From a virus: DNA of 64,000 nt. The notes under the pieces are model-generated. The model did no database searches. It saw only the letters and a program-made list of their open reading frames with translations, and was not told the DNA's origin. Where the stretch lies: the IMG/VR virus record IMGVR_UViG_3300044982_000010, positions 1-64,000 of that record; one strand, given 5' to 3'. This document shows positions 25,309 through 35,400 of this stretch, piece after piece. Every line of letters starts with the position of its first letter. Within the stretch, counting starts at the first letter, position 1. The translations under genes and the position numbers were made by a program.

Positions 25309-25590
25309 TTACTTGTCAACCGGCACGTGGTATTTGGTTTGCCCGGCTCGCCACGAGCGGTTCTTCTTCGCGCTCTCAACGCGCTCATTGGAGAGCTTGT
25401 TCGCTCCACCTCCCGCAAGCGGCGTAATGTGAGCCACATCGCCAGACGGAGCGTGACCCAGCTTCTTAGTCTCCGCTCGGCGCGCTTCATTGCGCTCCGC
25501 ACGGTGCTTGATCTGCTCGGGCCGTCCCTGATACTCGGCGTACTCATGCTTGTAGTTCCTTTTGCTCGGTGGGTTCTTACTGGTAGGCAT
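25309..25590 (-). CDS. Small HNH-like or structural protein
   Basis: 93 residues, very basic. KHEYAEYQGRPEQIKHRAER followed by AHITPLAGGGANKLSNERVES resembles small HNH-related phage proteins, though the full HNH triad is not clear. Starts inside the end of the giant gene with CAGGAG upstream. Its stop overlaps palindrome copy 25298. Confidence 0.6.
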   Translation of the reverse strand: MPTSKNPPSKRNYKHEYAEYQGRPEQIKHRAERNEARRAETKKLGHAPSGDVAHITPLAGGGANKLSNERVESAKKNRSWRAGQTKYHVPVDK

Positions 25591-28500
25591 GCTCGTACTC
25601 CTGCGCTAACCCGCCCTCTTTTCTCGGCACCTTCACCCCCAGCACGGTCTTCTCGCGTGAGGCATGCTTGGCCTTGAGCGCCGCGCCCACGCTCTGCCGC
25701 GCAGCCTCGTCCGCCTTCATCGCTTTCTGCAAGGCGAAATGCCCGGCCAGCAAGCGCTCGCGCTCGACGCCTGAGAAGCCCAGCATCTGAAGCAACTCGT
25801 CGCCCATCGAACCGGGCTGAGTGATCTGCTGCTTGCCCGCCATCTGCCCCTCGGTCGCCAGCCGGTAGGTCTTGAACATATCCTTCAGAGTGCCGGGCAG
25901 GAAGCTCTCGCCCGCCCGCTCGTAATCCCCCTGCTCGGCGTCATGCAGAGCTTGCAACCACTCCACCCCCATGCCGACTGACGCGCCCGCCAGCGACTTG
26001 GCGGTGTAAGCATACAGATCATCTGGTCTGTCCGACGATGGCTCACCAAACAGGAACCCAGCGTCGAACCCGGTGCGATGGCCCAAGCTAGGTCCGTACG
26101 GCCCCATCATCCCCGGTAGGCCGTCATGGATCGCCTTCGCCGCCGTCTCGCCAAGGTTACTCACCAGAGTACGGTAGAACCTGTCGTCCCAGTCGGCAGG
26201 GGAAGGCCCACCCAAGGCTTGCCCGCCCAGTCCGACCAGCTTGGGCAAGTCCATCGGCATGCCGCCCATGCCGCCCAGCGCCGCAGCGGTTCCCAGTTGG
26301 TAGGCCAGCGTCCAGCGCGCTTCGTTGTCGCCCGCGCCGCCCATCTTCTCGGGCAGCGACTTGGCGATGTTGCGGTACATCATGATGGCGAGGTTCATCG
26401 GCTGCTGCCGGAACTGCATGATCGGGCGGATGATCGGGTTCTTGAACGCAGTCGCCGCGTTGGTAGGCGAGAACACGCCATGCGTCTGCTCGATCACCCG
26501 GCGCGAGTAAGCCAGCGCGTTGGCGTTGCCCGCATCCTTGCCCTTGTGCATGTCACGCTCAAGCCGGTAGGCGTTCAAGGCTGTGGACAACCTGTTGTTC
26601 GCCTCCATCGCGTCGGTGAATTGCCTGACGATGGCGTTGGTGCGGTCCATGCCGGAACCACTGAACACGGACGCATCGAAGGCGCTATGCAGATGCTCGG
26701 TTTCCCACATCTTCATCAGCGCATCGCGCTCGTCCTTGTGCTTGAGGCCATTGATCATGCGCAGCACCGGGTCCACCCCGTGCGCCATCGCCACCGCCTT
26801 GTCGATGTTCTGCTCGCCGCCCGACTTGTAGACCTTGACCCCGGCCCGCACCCCTTCCATCAGATTGTGGCCCATGCCGCCCAAGTCTCTCATCGCTTGG
26901 CGCTGGCCCTGTAGCGACTTCCAATAGCCGTGCCGCGCCGCCATCATCGGCACCGAATAAATGTAGGGATGGATTTGCGACAACAGGATGTGCGACGGCC
27001 TTGCGAGGAAGTTGATGAACGCCCACGTCATCATCTTATGCATGAACGGCGAGGATGTGGACCCCATCGGGCTGGCGTCCCGGCCATAGACCCGGTTCAT
27101 GTACTCGTGCGCGACGATGCTTCGTCTGAGCGCGTTGTCCGGGTCGACGCTGCGCATCGCTCGCTCGTGCGCGTCGAGCCGGTCCATCGCCTCGTTCAGT
27201 TCCGGCGCGTGCGACTGCCGGGCGATATGGAAGTTGATCGCCTTGGCGTAGGCATGCAGCCCCGCCGCCGTGTCGAACTTCGCCCCGGCCACCTTGCGGG
27301 CTTGGATCATGTGCGACGACATGCCGCCTCTGGACGAGAGCATCATCTGCCGGGTGATATCCTTGAGGTGCTGCTTCTCCGCGTCGGTGAAGTTCTCATT
27401 GCTGTCGATCTTATGCTCGATGATCTTCTGATCAGCGCTGTTGATCTTTGACCACGCCTGCTCGTCGCGCTTGTCCATCACCCCCGACAAGTTCTCAACT
27501 CCATCCGCCGCCATCGCCTGCCGGTTGCGCTCGGCCTCGGCCCTTGAGGTCGCAGTCTGGTAGTTCTGACGCTCAAGCGACACACGATATTTAGACGTGA
27601 TATCCCCGACTGACGCCGCTTCCTCGCCGGTCACCCGCGTGATCTCACCAGTGGACGTGTCCTTGTGGTAATTGATCTCGCGCACCGTGGCTTTCATCCG
27701 GGTGCCGGTGGCGTAAGCGTGCGCCTGCGCCTCGGTGTCGAACTCGCGCACGTGGTCAGGGAGTTCCTCACCTGAGTAAGCCACCTCCTTCCCACCCTTT
27801 GGCATCGGGTAATAGCCGTTGACCACCTGCCTGCCATCACCACGTTGCGAGTTGAAGAACACGTCCTTGCCGTTCTGCAAGCGGTAGGCTTCGTGCAACT
27901 GATCAGCCACGCCCAGTTTCTCGTAGTGGGTCCAATCGGCCTCGGTCATCTCGTTGGTGCGGGCGCGGGTCATCACTTCGTCGCGAGTCGAACCCTTGGG
28001 GGCGGGGAACAACGGCAGCACGTTCTCCACGATGATCCTCGCCGCCTCGCCCTGCTTGTCCATGTAGTACTTCTTCTCGGCCCGGTAGCGCTTCTGAAGC
28101 TCTTCCGGCAGGTGACGATAGAGCGCCCGCGCCTCGTCGCCAAACTTGTCCCGCTGGTAGTAGCGCCGCGCCGCATCCGCTGGGTTCTTCGGCACTGCGG
28201 GCGCTTCCCGGTCGGCATGGATATTGTAGCGTAGCGACATGTCCAAGAGTTTTGCGTAGTTGGGCATAGAGGAAGCGTAGGTCTTGTCCAACATGTAGCC
28301 GCGATTGATGATGTCCGTGTCCTTGCCCATCAATTGCGAGTAGGTGCGCGACACCTTGTCGCGGGCGTGGTTGATCGCCTCCAGAATTTTACCCCTAGCG
28401 TCCTCAAACAGATGCCCGTGCATGTCGTTCAGCCACGTCCCGCTAAGCAGCTTGGCGGTGCCGCGCATGATGCTGCCGCCCAGATTGTGGATCGTGTCCT

Positions 28501-31500
28501 TGCCGTACTGCTTCACCAATGTGCGGTCGATATCCTTGACCCGCGACAGCGCCTCCTTGGGCGAGCGATAGAACGCTTCTTGGTCGCGCTCGGGCGGCGC
28601 TTCCTGCCGCGCCCATTTCGGTCGCGCAACCCGATCCTCGCCCGCCTCCATCTGGCGTTTTGCCAATCGGCCTGTCGCCGCCATCAGGTCGCCCGCGCCG
28701 CGTGGATCGCGCCACATCAGTTGCTCACCCAGCGACATCGCTGCCTCGATGGCGCTCACATCGCGTGGCCCCAGCCCCAACGCATCGCGGATGATCGCCA
28801 GCGCCCCTTCCCACATCGTCATCTTGCGCCACTTGGAGATGCCGATATCGTTCGCCAGTTGATCGCTGATCTTTACTCCCTTGAGTAACTCCTGCATCTT
28901 CGGGTGGGTCATCATGCCAGTCAGAAATTCTTTACGGCTGGACAGATAATAACCGATCTGACTGCGCTCCTTCGTCGTCATGTCGGGGAGGTTCTTCAGC
29001 ACCTCGACCCGTAGCCGCTCCATCAGCTTGCCAAGGCCGGGATTCTCGGAGATCGCGATCTCGGTGGCGGCGTGGAACGCCTCGTGCAGGGGCGTGTCGG
29101 GCGAAATATGGTCGGCATTGAGAATAATGACCGGCTTGCCGTCAAGCCCTTCGGGATGGAACGCGCCATAGGTCACCTGTCCGGGCCGGTTGCCCATCAC
29201 CCGGTTCATCTCGTCGTTGCTGAGATAATGCACAGGCGTGTCGCCCGCGATCCTGACCACCATATCGCGTAATTTACCCATTGCCTGCGCTGCGCCAGAC
29301 GCATAGCGGCCTACCTTGTAAGTCTCCTTGATCGCTTGCTCAGCGTCGGTGGTGCGCGACGGGCGGACGTTGACCTTGCCCAGCGCGCCATCCAGTTGGA
29401 TTTCCCCCTTGCCGGGCGGGCCTTCGTCCTCCCGCAACCCCTTAAGATAATACTCGGGGCCGACTAGCTCTTCCTCCTTGCTCCATTTGCCCCGGCTCTT
29501 GCGCACCTCGGTCTGGAACCCGGTCGCCTGCTTGACCGGTGTGTAATGCTCACCCTCTTCCACTTCGATGGGCGGACGCTCCTGCGGCGCAGTGCGCGTT
29601 TCCTCCCGCGCCAAGCGCTCACGCGCCACCCGGTCTTGATCCATCAACTTGGCGCGAGCAGGCGAGATAATCTCAGGCTCAGTGGGAAGAGCGCGCTTCT
29701 TGAGGTCGGCTTCGGCCTTCAGCTCGGCTTGGCGCTTGGCCTCTTTCTCTCGGGCTTCCCGTTCTTGCGCTTCCTTCTCTTTGAGCCGCTCGCCCATCGT
29801 GCGCTTGGCTTCTAGGGCTTTTTCGAGTTCGCGCTCGTGCGCCTCGTCGGCTGTCTCTTCCGCCTCAGTTCCCTTGGTGGCTTCTACATCCTCGACGCCT
29901 GTCTCCTTCACTCCCTTGCCGCGCTCGGCGGCTGTCTCGCGCCCACTCTGAGCGCGTTCGCCCAGCACTTCGTTGTAGGCGTCCTCGCCGCCCGTCAACA
30001 AGCGATGCTCGTTATGCAAAAACCGCATGTAGTCTTCAGTCTTCGCCTTGGCTCCCTTGCCCAAGAGTAATTTCGCTTCGTACAGGATCAGCGCTTTGTT
30101 GGAGTGCCGCGCCCCCTCGTCGGTTCGATGCTTGGCCTTCTGCATCATCTCGTACTTGGAGGTCTTGGCGTCCTCCAGCATCTCCTTGAGGCGGGACATA
30201 AGCGCCGCCCGCGCGCCCTTGCCACCCTCTTTGGAGGGATCAATCGCTCTGGCTTCAATCTCCTTCGACGGATGACGGTTCACCACCTCGTCAGCGATGC
30301 GGTTGTTGGCGGCTTGCGCCTCGTTGCGCTTCTTGTCCTTGCTCGGCTTCATCTCCTCTTTGGGCTTGATCACCTTGGCCGTGGGTTGCTCGGTCGCCAC
30401 CCGCTCGGCGGCGGCGCGGTCGGCTTCCGCCTGCCGTGCGGCGGCTTCTCGTTCCTCAGGCGTCTCGCTACGAAGAACTCTTCCTTTGGGTTCGGCAGGG
30501 GGAGTTTCTTTCGCCAGACCGATACGCGCCGCCTCGGCGTCTGCCGCCTCACGGATTTTATCCGCCTCGGATTTCTCTGGGACGTAACCCTCAGTGCCGA
30601 AATATTCGTGGAACAGCAGCTTGGCGGTGTCCTCCCCCATCGGCATCGGGTCTTTACCGGGGGCGACCTTGAGATAGGGCTTACCCTCCGGGTCCGGGTT
30701 GCGATAGAGTTTTATCCCAGCCTTGTTCTCAGCCAGCAACTCAGGCTCGGGTGGCTTACTCGCTTGAGTAACCGGCTCTTCACGCGTTTGTGATACATCC
30801 GTAGGTTGTACAGATGGCTCCTGTACTTCTGTAGGTTGTGCCTCCACCCCAGCCCCCGGCGCTTCTGCACGCTCGGGAGCCGGGGCGGGCTTTGCTCCAG
30901 CCACGGGAGAGGGTTCAGGGGCCTTCGCCGCCTGTGCGTCGATCTTATCACGAAGCGTACCGTCCTGCGCGGCAGCTTTGAGCGTGTCCTTGGTCCATTT
31001 GCTCCCTCGGCTATGGTCGTAGAGCACCGTGCCGCCGTCATCGGGCAGCTTGAGCTTGCCATAGCGCCACTTTTCTTGAGCAATATCAGGGACTTGCGCT
31101 CCTTTGGGGACGATCACCGCATCGCGCGGGTGGCTCGGGTCGAGAAGCTCGGCGTGCTGCTGGGCCAGCACGGCGGGATCGACCGGAGCCGGGGCAGGGC
31201 CGGGCGCTGGCTGGGGTCCAGTGGTCGGCTGAGAGGGTGATGGCCCGGCAGGGACTTGGGCCTCTGGCGGCCCTCTCTGTGGCTCCTGAGCGCTTTCTCC
31301 TGTAGGTTGTGCAACCGGAGGCGGTTGTACTACAGTCTCAGCCTGTGGTTTACTCTCTTGAGTAACGTCAGCAGGGGTAGAAATAGGGACGCTTTTTGTC
31401 CCCGCTTCTAGCGTCGGGTCGGCAAGAGGAGAAGTCGGAGGGGCTGGCCCAGCGGCAGTTTCGTCTTTGGGCGGGGCGGTCTTAGCTCGCTCCTTACTCT

Positions 31501-32386
31501 CAGTGGCGACCTGCTCGGGTGGCGTGCGCGGAACAGTAGCTTTCCCCCCTGTTTGGGTTGGGTCGCGATGTGCGCCGCTATGCGCCGCCTTGAACGCTGC
31601 GCCCTGCTCTGCTCCCTCTTCACCAGCGCCAATGATGGCGGATGGATCGTACTCTTTTCGCTTACCGGCAGCGATCTCAGATTGCTGCGATGCAGCTTCA
31701 CCCCCTGCCGCACCCGCGCCGAACGTCGCCGCGCCTTCCGCCACGCCAAGCGCCCTATCGACAATGGGCGTGGTGACGATCTTACCCGTCAGGCCAAGCT
31801 CGGGTATCAAACCCGTCGCCGCGCCAATGCCGAACTGCGTGAGTTTTTGTGCTGGCGTCAGTTCATAACCCTGTCCCACCGCCCGGTTCTGCGCTGTCCC
31901 GAGTTGCTGCCCACCCATCAGCCCGCCAACAACCACAGGAGCGAATGGACCGGCTAGCGCCGCAGGCGCAGCTATGGCTGCAACACCGGGAGCCGCCTCG
32001 GCGGCGGACACTAACGGATGCTTAAAGAACCCCGGCGCTTGCGCGGCTGGCGTCATGCCCTGCTCGGCTTCACGCGCAGCTTGCTCTTGGCTAAAGGCGA
32101 AAGATTGCGTCGCCGCTTGTGGCGCACCCGGCTCCTGCACCGCCGCCACAGCGCCAGCCGCTTCCGCTGCTACATCATGTCCGCCAGCTTTAACACCCTG
32201 CCACACATCGCCCCATGTCGGACGCCCGCCCGCCGCCACATAACCCGATACGCTCGCACCGGGGTCGGCAAGGAGAGGTTTGGTCAGGATATCATAGGGA
32301 TCAGGCGGCTCGATGGGCGCAGTTGGAGGTGCAGACGGCGCTAACGGCGTCATCAAGCTGACATATGGATCGCTGGCGTCAGCCAT
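25577..32386 (-). CDS. Giant polyvalent-type virion protein
   Basis: 2269 residues. Order: Ala/Gly-rich N-terminus; a Pro/Glu low-complexity region with Gln-Pro repeats (about 260-440); a charged coiled-coil part (about 600-900); a HEAFHAAT (HExxH) zincin motif near residue 1100; and a long C-terminal part with RPIMQFRQQPMNLAIMMY, resembling the PLxRFG end of phage polyvalent proteins. Such proteins are packaged and injected with the DNA and act early in infection. Five palindrome copies lie inside (26159, 27766, 28875, 30758, 31352). Start follows palindrome copy 32391. Confidence 0.75.
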   Translation of the reverse strand: MADASDPYVSLMTPLAPSAPPTAPIEPPDPYDILTKPLLADPGASVSGYVAAGGRPTWGDVWQGVKAGGHDVAAEAAGAVAAVQEPGAPQAATQSFAFSQEQAAREAEQGMTPAAQAPGFFKHPLVSAAEAAPGVAAIAAPAALAGPFAPVVVGGLMGGQQLGTAQNRAVGQGYELTPAQKLTQFGIGAATGLIPELGLTGKIVTTPIVDRALGVAEGAATFGAGAAGGEAASQQSEIAAGKRKEYDPSAIIGAGEEGAEQGAAFKAAHSGAHRDPTQTGGKATVPRTPPEQVATESKERAKTAPPKDETAAGPAPPTSPLADPTLEAGTKSVPISTPADVTQESKPQAETVVQPPPVAQPTGESAQEPQRGPPEAQVPAGPSPSQPTTGPQPAPGPAPAPVDPAVLAQQHAELLDPSHPRDAVIVPKGAQVPDIAQEKWRYGKLKLPDDGGTVLYDHSRGSKWTKDTLKAAAQDGTLRDKIDAQAAKAPEPSPVAGAKPAPAPERAEAPGAGVEAQPTEVQEPSVQPTDVSQTREEPVTQASKPPEPELLAENKAGIKLYRNPDPEGKPYLKVAPGKDPMPMGEDTAKLLFHEYFGTEGYVPEKSEADKIREAADAEAARIGLAKETPPAEPKGRVLRSETPEEREAAARQAEADRAAAERVATEQPTAKVIKPKEEMKPSKDKKRNEAQAANNRIADEVVNRHPSKEIEARAIDPSKEGGKGARAALMSRLKEMLEDAKTSKYEMMQKAKHRTDEGARHSNKALILYEAKLLLGKGAKAKTEDYMRFLHNEHRLLTGGEDAYNEVLGERAQSGRETAAERGKGVKETGVEDVEATKGTEAEETADEAHERELEKALEAKRTMGERLKEKEAQEREAREKEAKRQAELKAEADLKKRALPTEPEIISPARAKLMDQDRVARERLAREETRTAPQERPPIEVEEGEHYTPVKQATGFQTEVRKSRGKWSKEEELVGPEYYLKGLREDEGPPGKGEIQLDGALGKVNVRPSRTTDAEQAIKETYKVGRYASGAAQAMGKLRDMVVRIAGDTPVHYLSNDEMNRVMGNRPGQVTYGAFHPEGLDGKPVIILNADHISPDTPLHEAFHAATEIAISENPGLGKLMERLRVEVLKNLPDMTTKERSQIGYYLSSRKEFLTGMMTHPKMQELLKGVKISDQLANDIGISKWRKMTMWEGALAIIRDALGLGPRDVSAIEAAMSLGEQLMWRDPRGAGDLMAATGRLAKRQMEAGEDRVARPKWARQEAPPERDQEAFYRSPKEALSRVKDIDRTLVKQYGKDTIHNLGGSIMRGTAKLLSGTWLNDMHGHLFEDARGKILEAINHARDKVSRTYSQLMGKDTDIINRGYMLDKTYASSMPNYAKLLDMSLRYNIHADREAPAVPKNPADAARRYYQRDKFGDEARALYRHLPEELQKRYRAEKKYYMDKQGEAARIIVENVLPLFPAPKGSTRDEVMTRARTNEMTEADWTHYEKLGVADQLHEAYRLQNGKDVFFNSQRGDGRQVVNGYYPMPKGGKEVAYSGEELPDHVREFDTEAQAHAYATGTRMKATVREINYHKDTSTGEITRVTGEEAASVGDITSKYRVSLERQNYQTATSRAEAERNRQAMAADGVENLSGVMDKRDEQAWSKINSADQKIIEHKIDSNENFTDAEKQHLKDITRQMMLSSRGGMSSHMIQARKVAGAKFDTAAGLHAYAKAINFHIARQSHAPELNEAMDRLDAHERAMRSVDPDNALRRSIVAHEYMNRVYGRDASPMGSTSSPFMHKMMTWAFINFLARPSHILLSQIHPYIYSVPMMAARHGYWKSLQGQRQAMRDLGGMGHNLMEGVRAGVKVYKSGGEQNIDKAVAMAHGVDPVLRMINGLKHKDERDALMKMWETEHLHSAFDASVFSGSGMDRTNAIVRQFTDAMEANNRLSTALNAYRLERDMHKGKDAGNANALAYSRRVIEQTHGVFSPTNAATAFKNPIIRPIMQFRQQPMNLAIMMYRNIAKSLPEKMGGAGDNEARWTLAYQLGTAAALGGMGGMPMDLPKLVGLGGQALGGPSPADWDDRFYRTLVSNLGETAAKAIHDGLPGMMGPYGPSLGHRTGFDAGFLFGEPSSDRPDDLYAYTAKSLAGASVGMGVEWLQALHDAEQGDYERAGESFLPGTLKDMFKTYRLATEGQMAGKQQITQPGSMGDELLQMLGFSGVERERLLAGHFALQKAMKADEAARQSVGAALKAKHASREKTVLGVKVPRKEGGLAQEYEHAYQ

Positions 32387-32425
32387 TGTTACTCACGCGA
32401 GTAAGTCGCCCGGTGATGGTAGACA

Positions 32426-35400
32426 TCATTGATTTAACTCCGGGTACAACTGCCTCTGTTCAGGCGGCATTTGCTCAACTGGCACACGCTCTGGCAATTT
32501 CAGGGATGGCCCCGGCCCTGCCGCTGGACGCCCGCCGCTCCAGAAATCAGGTCCGGTCGGCCCCGGTAGGGCGCGAGGTGGCGCGGCGGCGGGTGCGGCA
32601 GGCGCGTTTGGCGTCGGCTTCGGTTGAGCGTTGGCGAACTCCTGCTTGATACTGGCGATCTTATAACCATCCTGCCTCGGCAGGAACAGTCTGACGCCGG
32701 GGTCGCCTTGCTGCTGGTGAACGACAAACTGATCCAACTCCTGCCCGTGCCGGGTCACCGGCGTCGGCCTGCCGTCTATCGTGTACACCCCACGCGCCAA
32801 CCCATCCACCAGATCATGCACGTCGCCAAGCGCCATATGCGTGTTCCACGTCACTGCATCGCTGGCGATATTAACCACTGTGGTCGCTCGTTGTAGACCT
32901 CCGGTGGCTGCGGCTCCGGGCGTTGGCGGAAGGTCGTAGGCTTTACCCAGTGCTTGCGCCGAAGCGTGTTCATCCAAACTACCATCACTCTTGTACACGG
33001 CGTAGCGAGGCAGCGATGCCGTCACCGCCATCGGGGTCGTGTCCTTATAGGTTTCACCTCGTTGCGTTGGGGTTAGTGGCGCTTGCTCCTCGTAAGTCCG
33101 CGTCGTCCCTACGTCCGTGCGCTTGTTCTCCTCAATCTTAGCCGCCGCAGCAATTTGATCTTGAGTGCGCTTGTCTGCGGCTGCATCGGCGCGAGTCTGT
33201 TTAGTCAGGTCACGCCGCGATGTAATGTCTGAGGCGATATCACGTCGCCGTGCGTCAATATCGTCTTGCATCAATTTTTGGTTCTGCTGCACCGCCGCTT
33301 GGTACTGTTGCTCGCGCTCGCGATACGCGGCTTGAACTTGCGGCGCATAGCTCTTGAAAGTTACTTGATCGATAGGCGGCGGCGAGCGTAGCACACGTCC
33401 GCCAACGATAGGCCGCATATCGGCAGTGAAGTACTTAGCGCTACCATCAGGGTTCATGTTCGCCTGAATAGGCACTTGCTGGTAAGCGACGCTATGCTCA
33501 AAGTCCACGTCCTGACTGCCCGCTGCCGGAATGTCGGCGGTGGATGGCGTCGTCGGCGCAGCCGGTATGCCATGCCTCCCAGCACCGGGTACAGGCGCAG
33601 CCGCCGCTATACTACTATCGGAAGTCGGCGGTGGGGCGGCGGTTTGCGCCGTGGTCGTGTCGGGGCTGCGACCGGGCGACGGCGCAGGAGCCGTTGCGGC
33701 TGTCTCCGGGGATGCAGGCGCGGCTCCCGGTCCGGGCAGGGCAGGCTTACTCACGGGAGTAAGCACAGGCGGCGCATTGGCAGGGGCAGTTGGCGGCGCA
33801 GTTTGGTCGTCGTACGTCGGTCCCATCGCAGTAATCTGTTCGTTCGCTTGCGCCTGCGCTGCTTTATCAGCGTCTTCCTTGCCCTGCGCGATAGCGTTGG
33901 CGCGGCGGTTGGTTTGCGCTTCCGCGAATGTGTGATCATATTTGGCCGCTTGGCTCTCCAGCGCGTTCCACTGAAGCTTGCCGAGACGCCCCAGCGAGGT
34001 CGCCCGCTCAAGAATTTGCACCGCCGCACCCTGCTGCTGCCACAGCACTTGGCCGTTGAGGTTCTTGCCCTGCACCGTCACCGTCTTGCCGTCAGGGTTG
34101 AGCGTCATGTGAACCAGCCGCCCGTCAGGCACCGCGTCAGACGCTTGGTTGGCGTAGTCGATGGCCTTATGGATGTCACCGTTGTACAACGCCTTGGAAG
34201 CTTGGTCGGACAGGTTCTGCGAGGCGAACACCGAATAGTGCAGAATGCTCGCAGCCAACCTGCCTGCGGTCGCGTCGTCGCCGCGCGCCATCGCCCACTT
34301 CCAACCCTGCTCCAATCCGAGAATGTTGCGATAAGAGGTCTGAAGCTCGTGGTTGGGATCGTTAATGTCGTTAAGCTCCTCCGCGTTCTGATGCGTAAAA
34401 TACGTCGCGCCATCCGGGGAATTGGTGGCGAATTGCTGCCGGTTGGTCTGCGTGTCCGGGTTGGTGGCGATAGCCGGGTGCGCCTGCGCCCCACTCACAA
34501 GGCCCAGATGCTCGCCCAGCCAGTGCAACCCAGAAGTGATCGCGCCGATCAAACCTCTGGAAGGATTGCCAGCGTCGTCCTTGCCTTGCGGCATGGTCTG
34601 ATCAGGCGGCGGGTTGTTGTCATGCAACTGACCCGCGCCCTGTGCGGGTTGTGCGGGTTGTGCAGATTGCGCGCTGATGTCCTGCGGGTTAATGTACCAA
34701 CCGGGGTCTTTATCAGAAGTGGGCGTCGGCGGCGAGGCGGACTGCGCGCTCCCTGCATCCTCCCGCTCATCTTGCGCATCCATGAACGCCATGCTTTGCA
34801 AAGTGCCCATATCGCCAGCGCCGGGGTCCACCCCGCCGCCGTCATCGAACGCCACCACGCCGCCGCGCGCCATCGGCAGGGAAGGGATAGCGCCAGCGGT
34901 GTACACTGGGGCAGAAGTCTGGGTCACCCCCTTGCCGACCGGTGCGCCCGCGCCCGCATAAGTCGCCGGGTTGTAGTAATAAGGCGGAATTTGCTGCTGA
35001 CCGCCACCAGACAGGCCGGGCGGCATGCCCAACGCGCTCGGGCTGACATCGCCGGATTGATCCACCCCGCCGCCCATGTCGAAGCGCTTAGTTACTCGCT
35101 TGAGTAAGGGGCCTCCCTTGGCCGAGAGTATTGTGCTGTTACTGTTCTGAGTGCCGGAAATCTGGCCGGGAGAAGTTTGGTTGAGGAGATCGTTCGACCC
35201 TACACTGTAGTTGGTGCCGCCCGTGCTTGAAGTGTTGGCGAACCCAGCCCCGGTTTGCGCGTCCACGTTGGGATCGTAGCTCTTGGCTTGGATCGCATTG
35301 GGAAGTCCCGGCGCACCCGTGGTGGTGGTCGCCGTGGGGTCGATGGTAGCGACATCGACAATGGGTTGGCCCTGATTGACGATGCTCTGCGGTGCAGGCG

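Noticed and set aside
33476-35107. 543-residue plus-strand open frame
   Set aside because: Antisense to the giant ejection gene in low-complexity sequence; Arg-rich composition typical of shadows.
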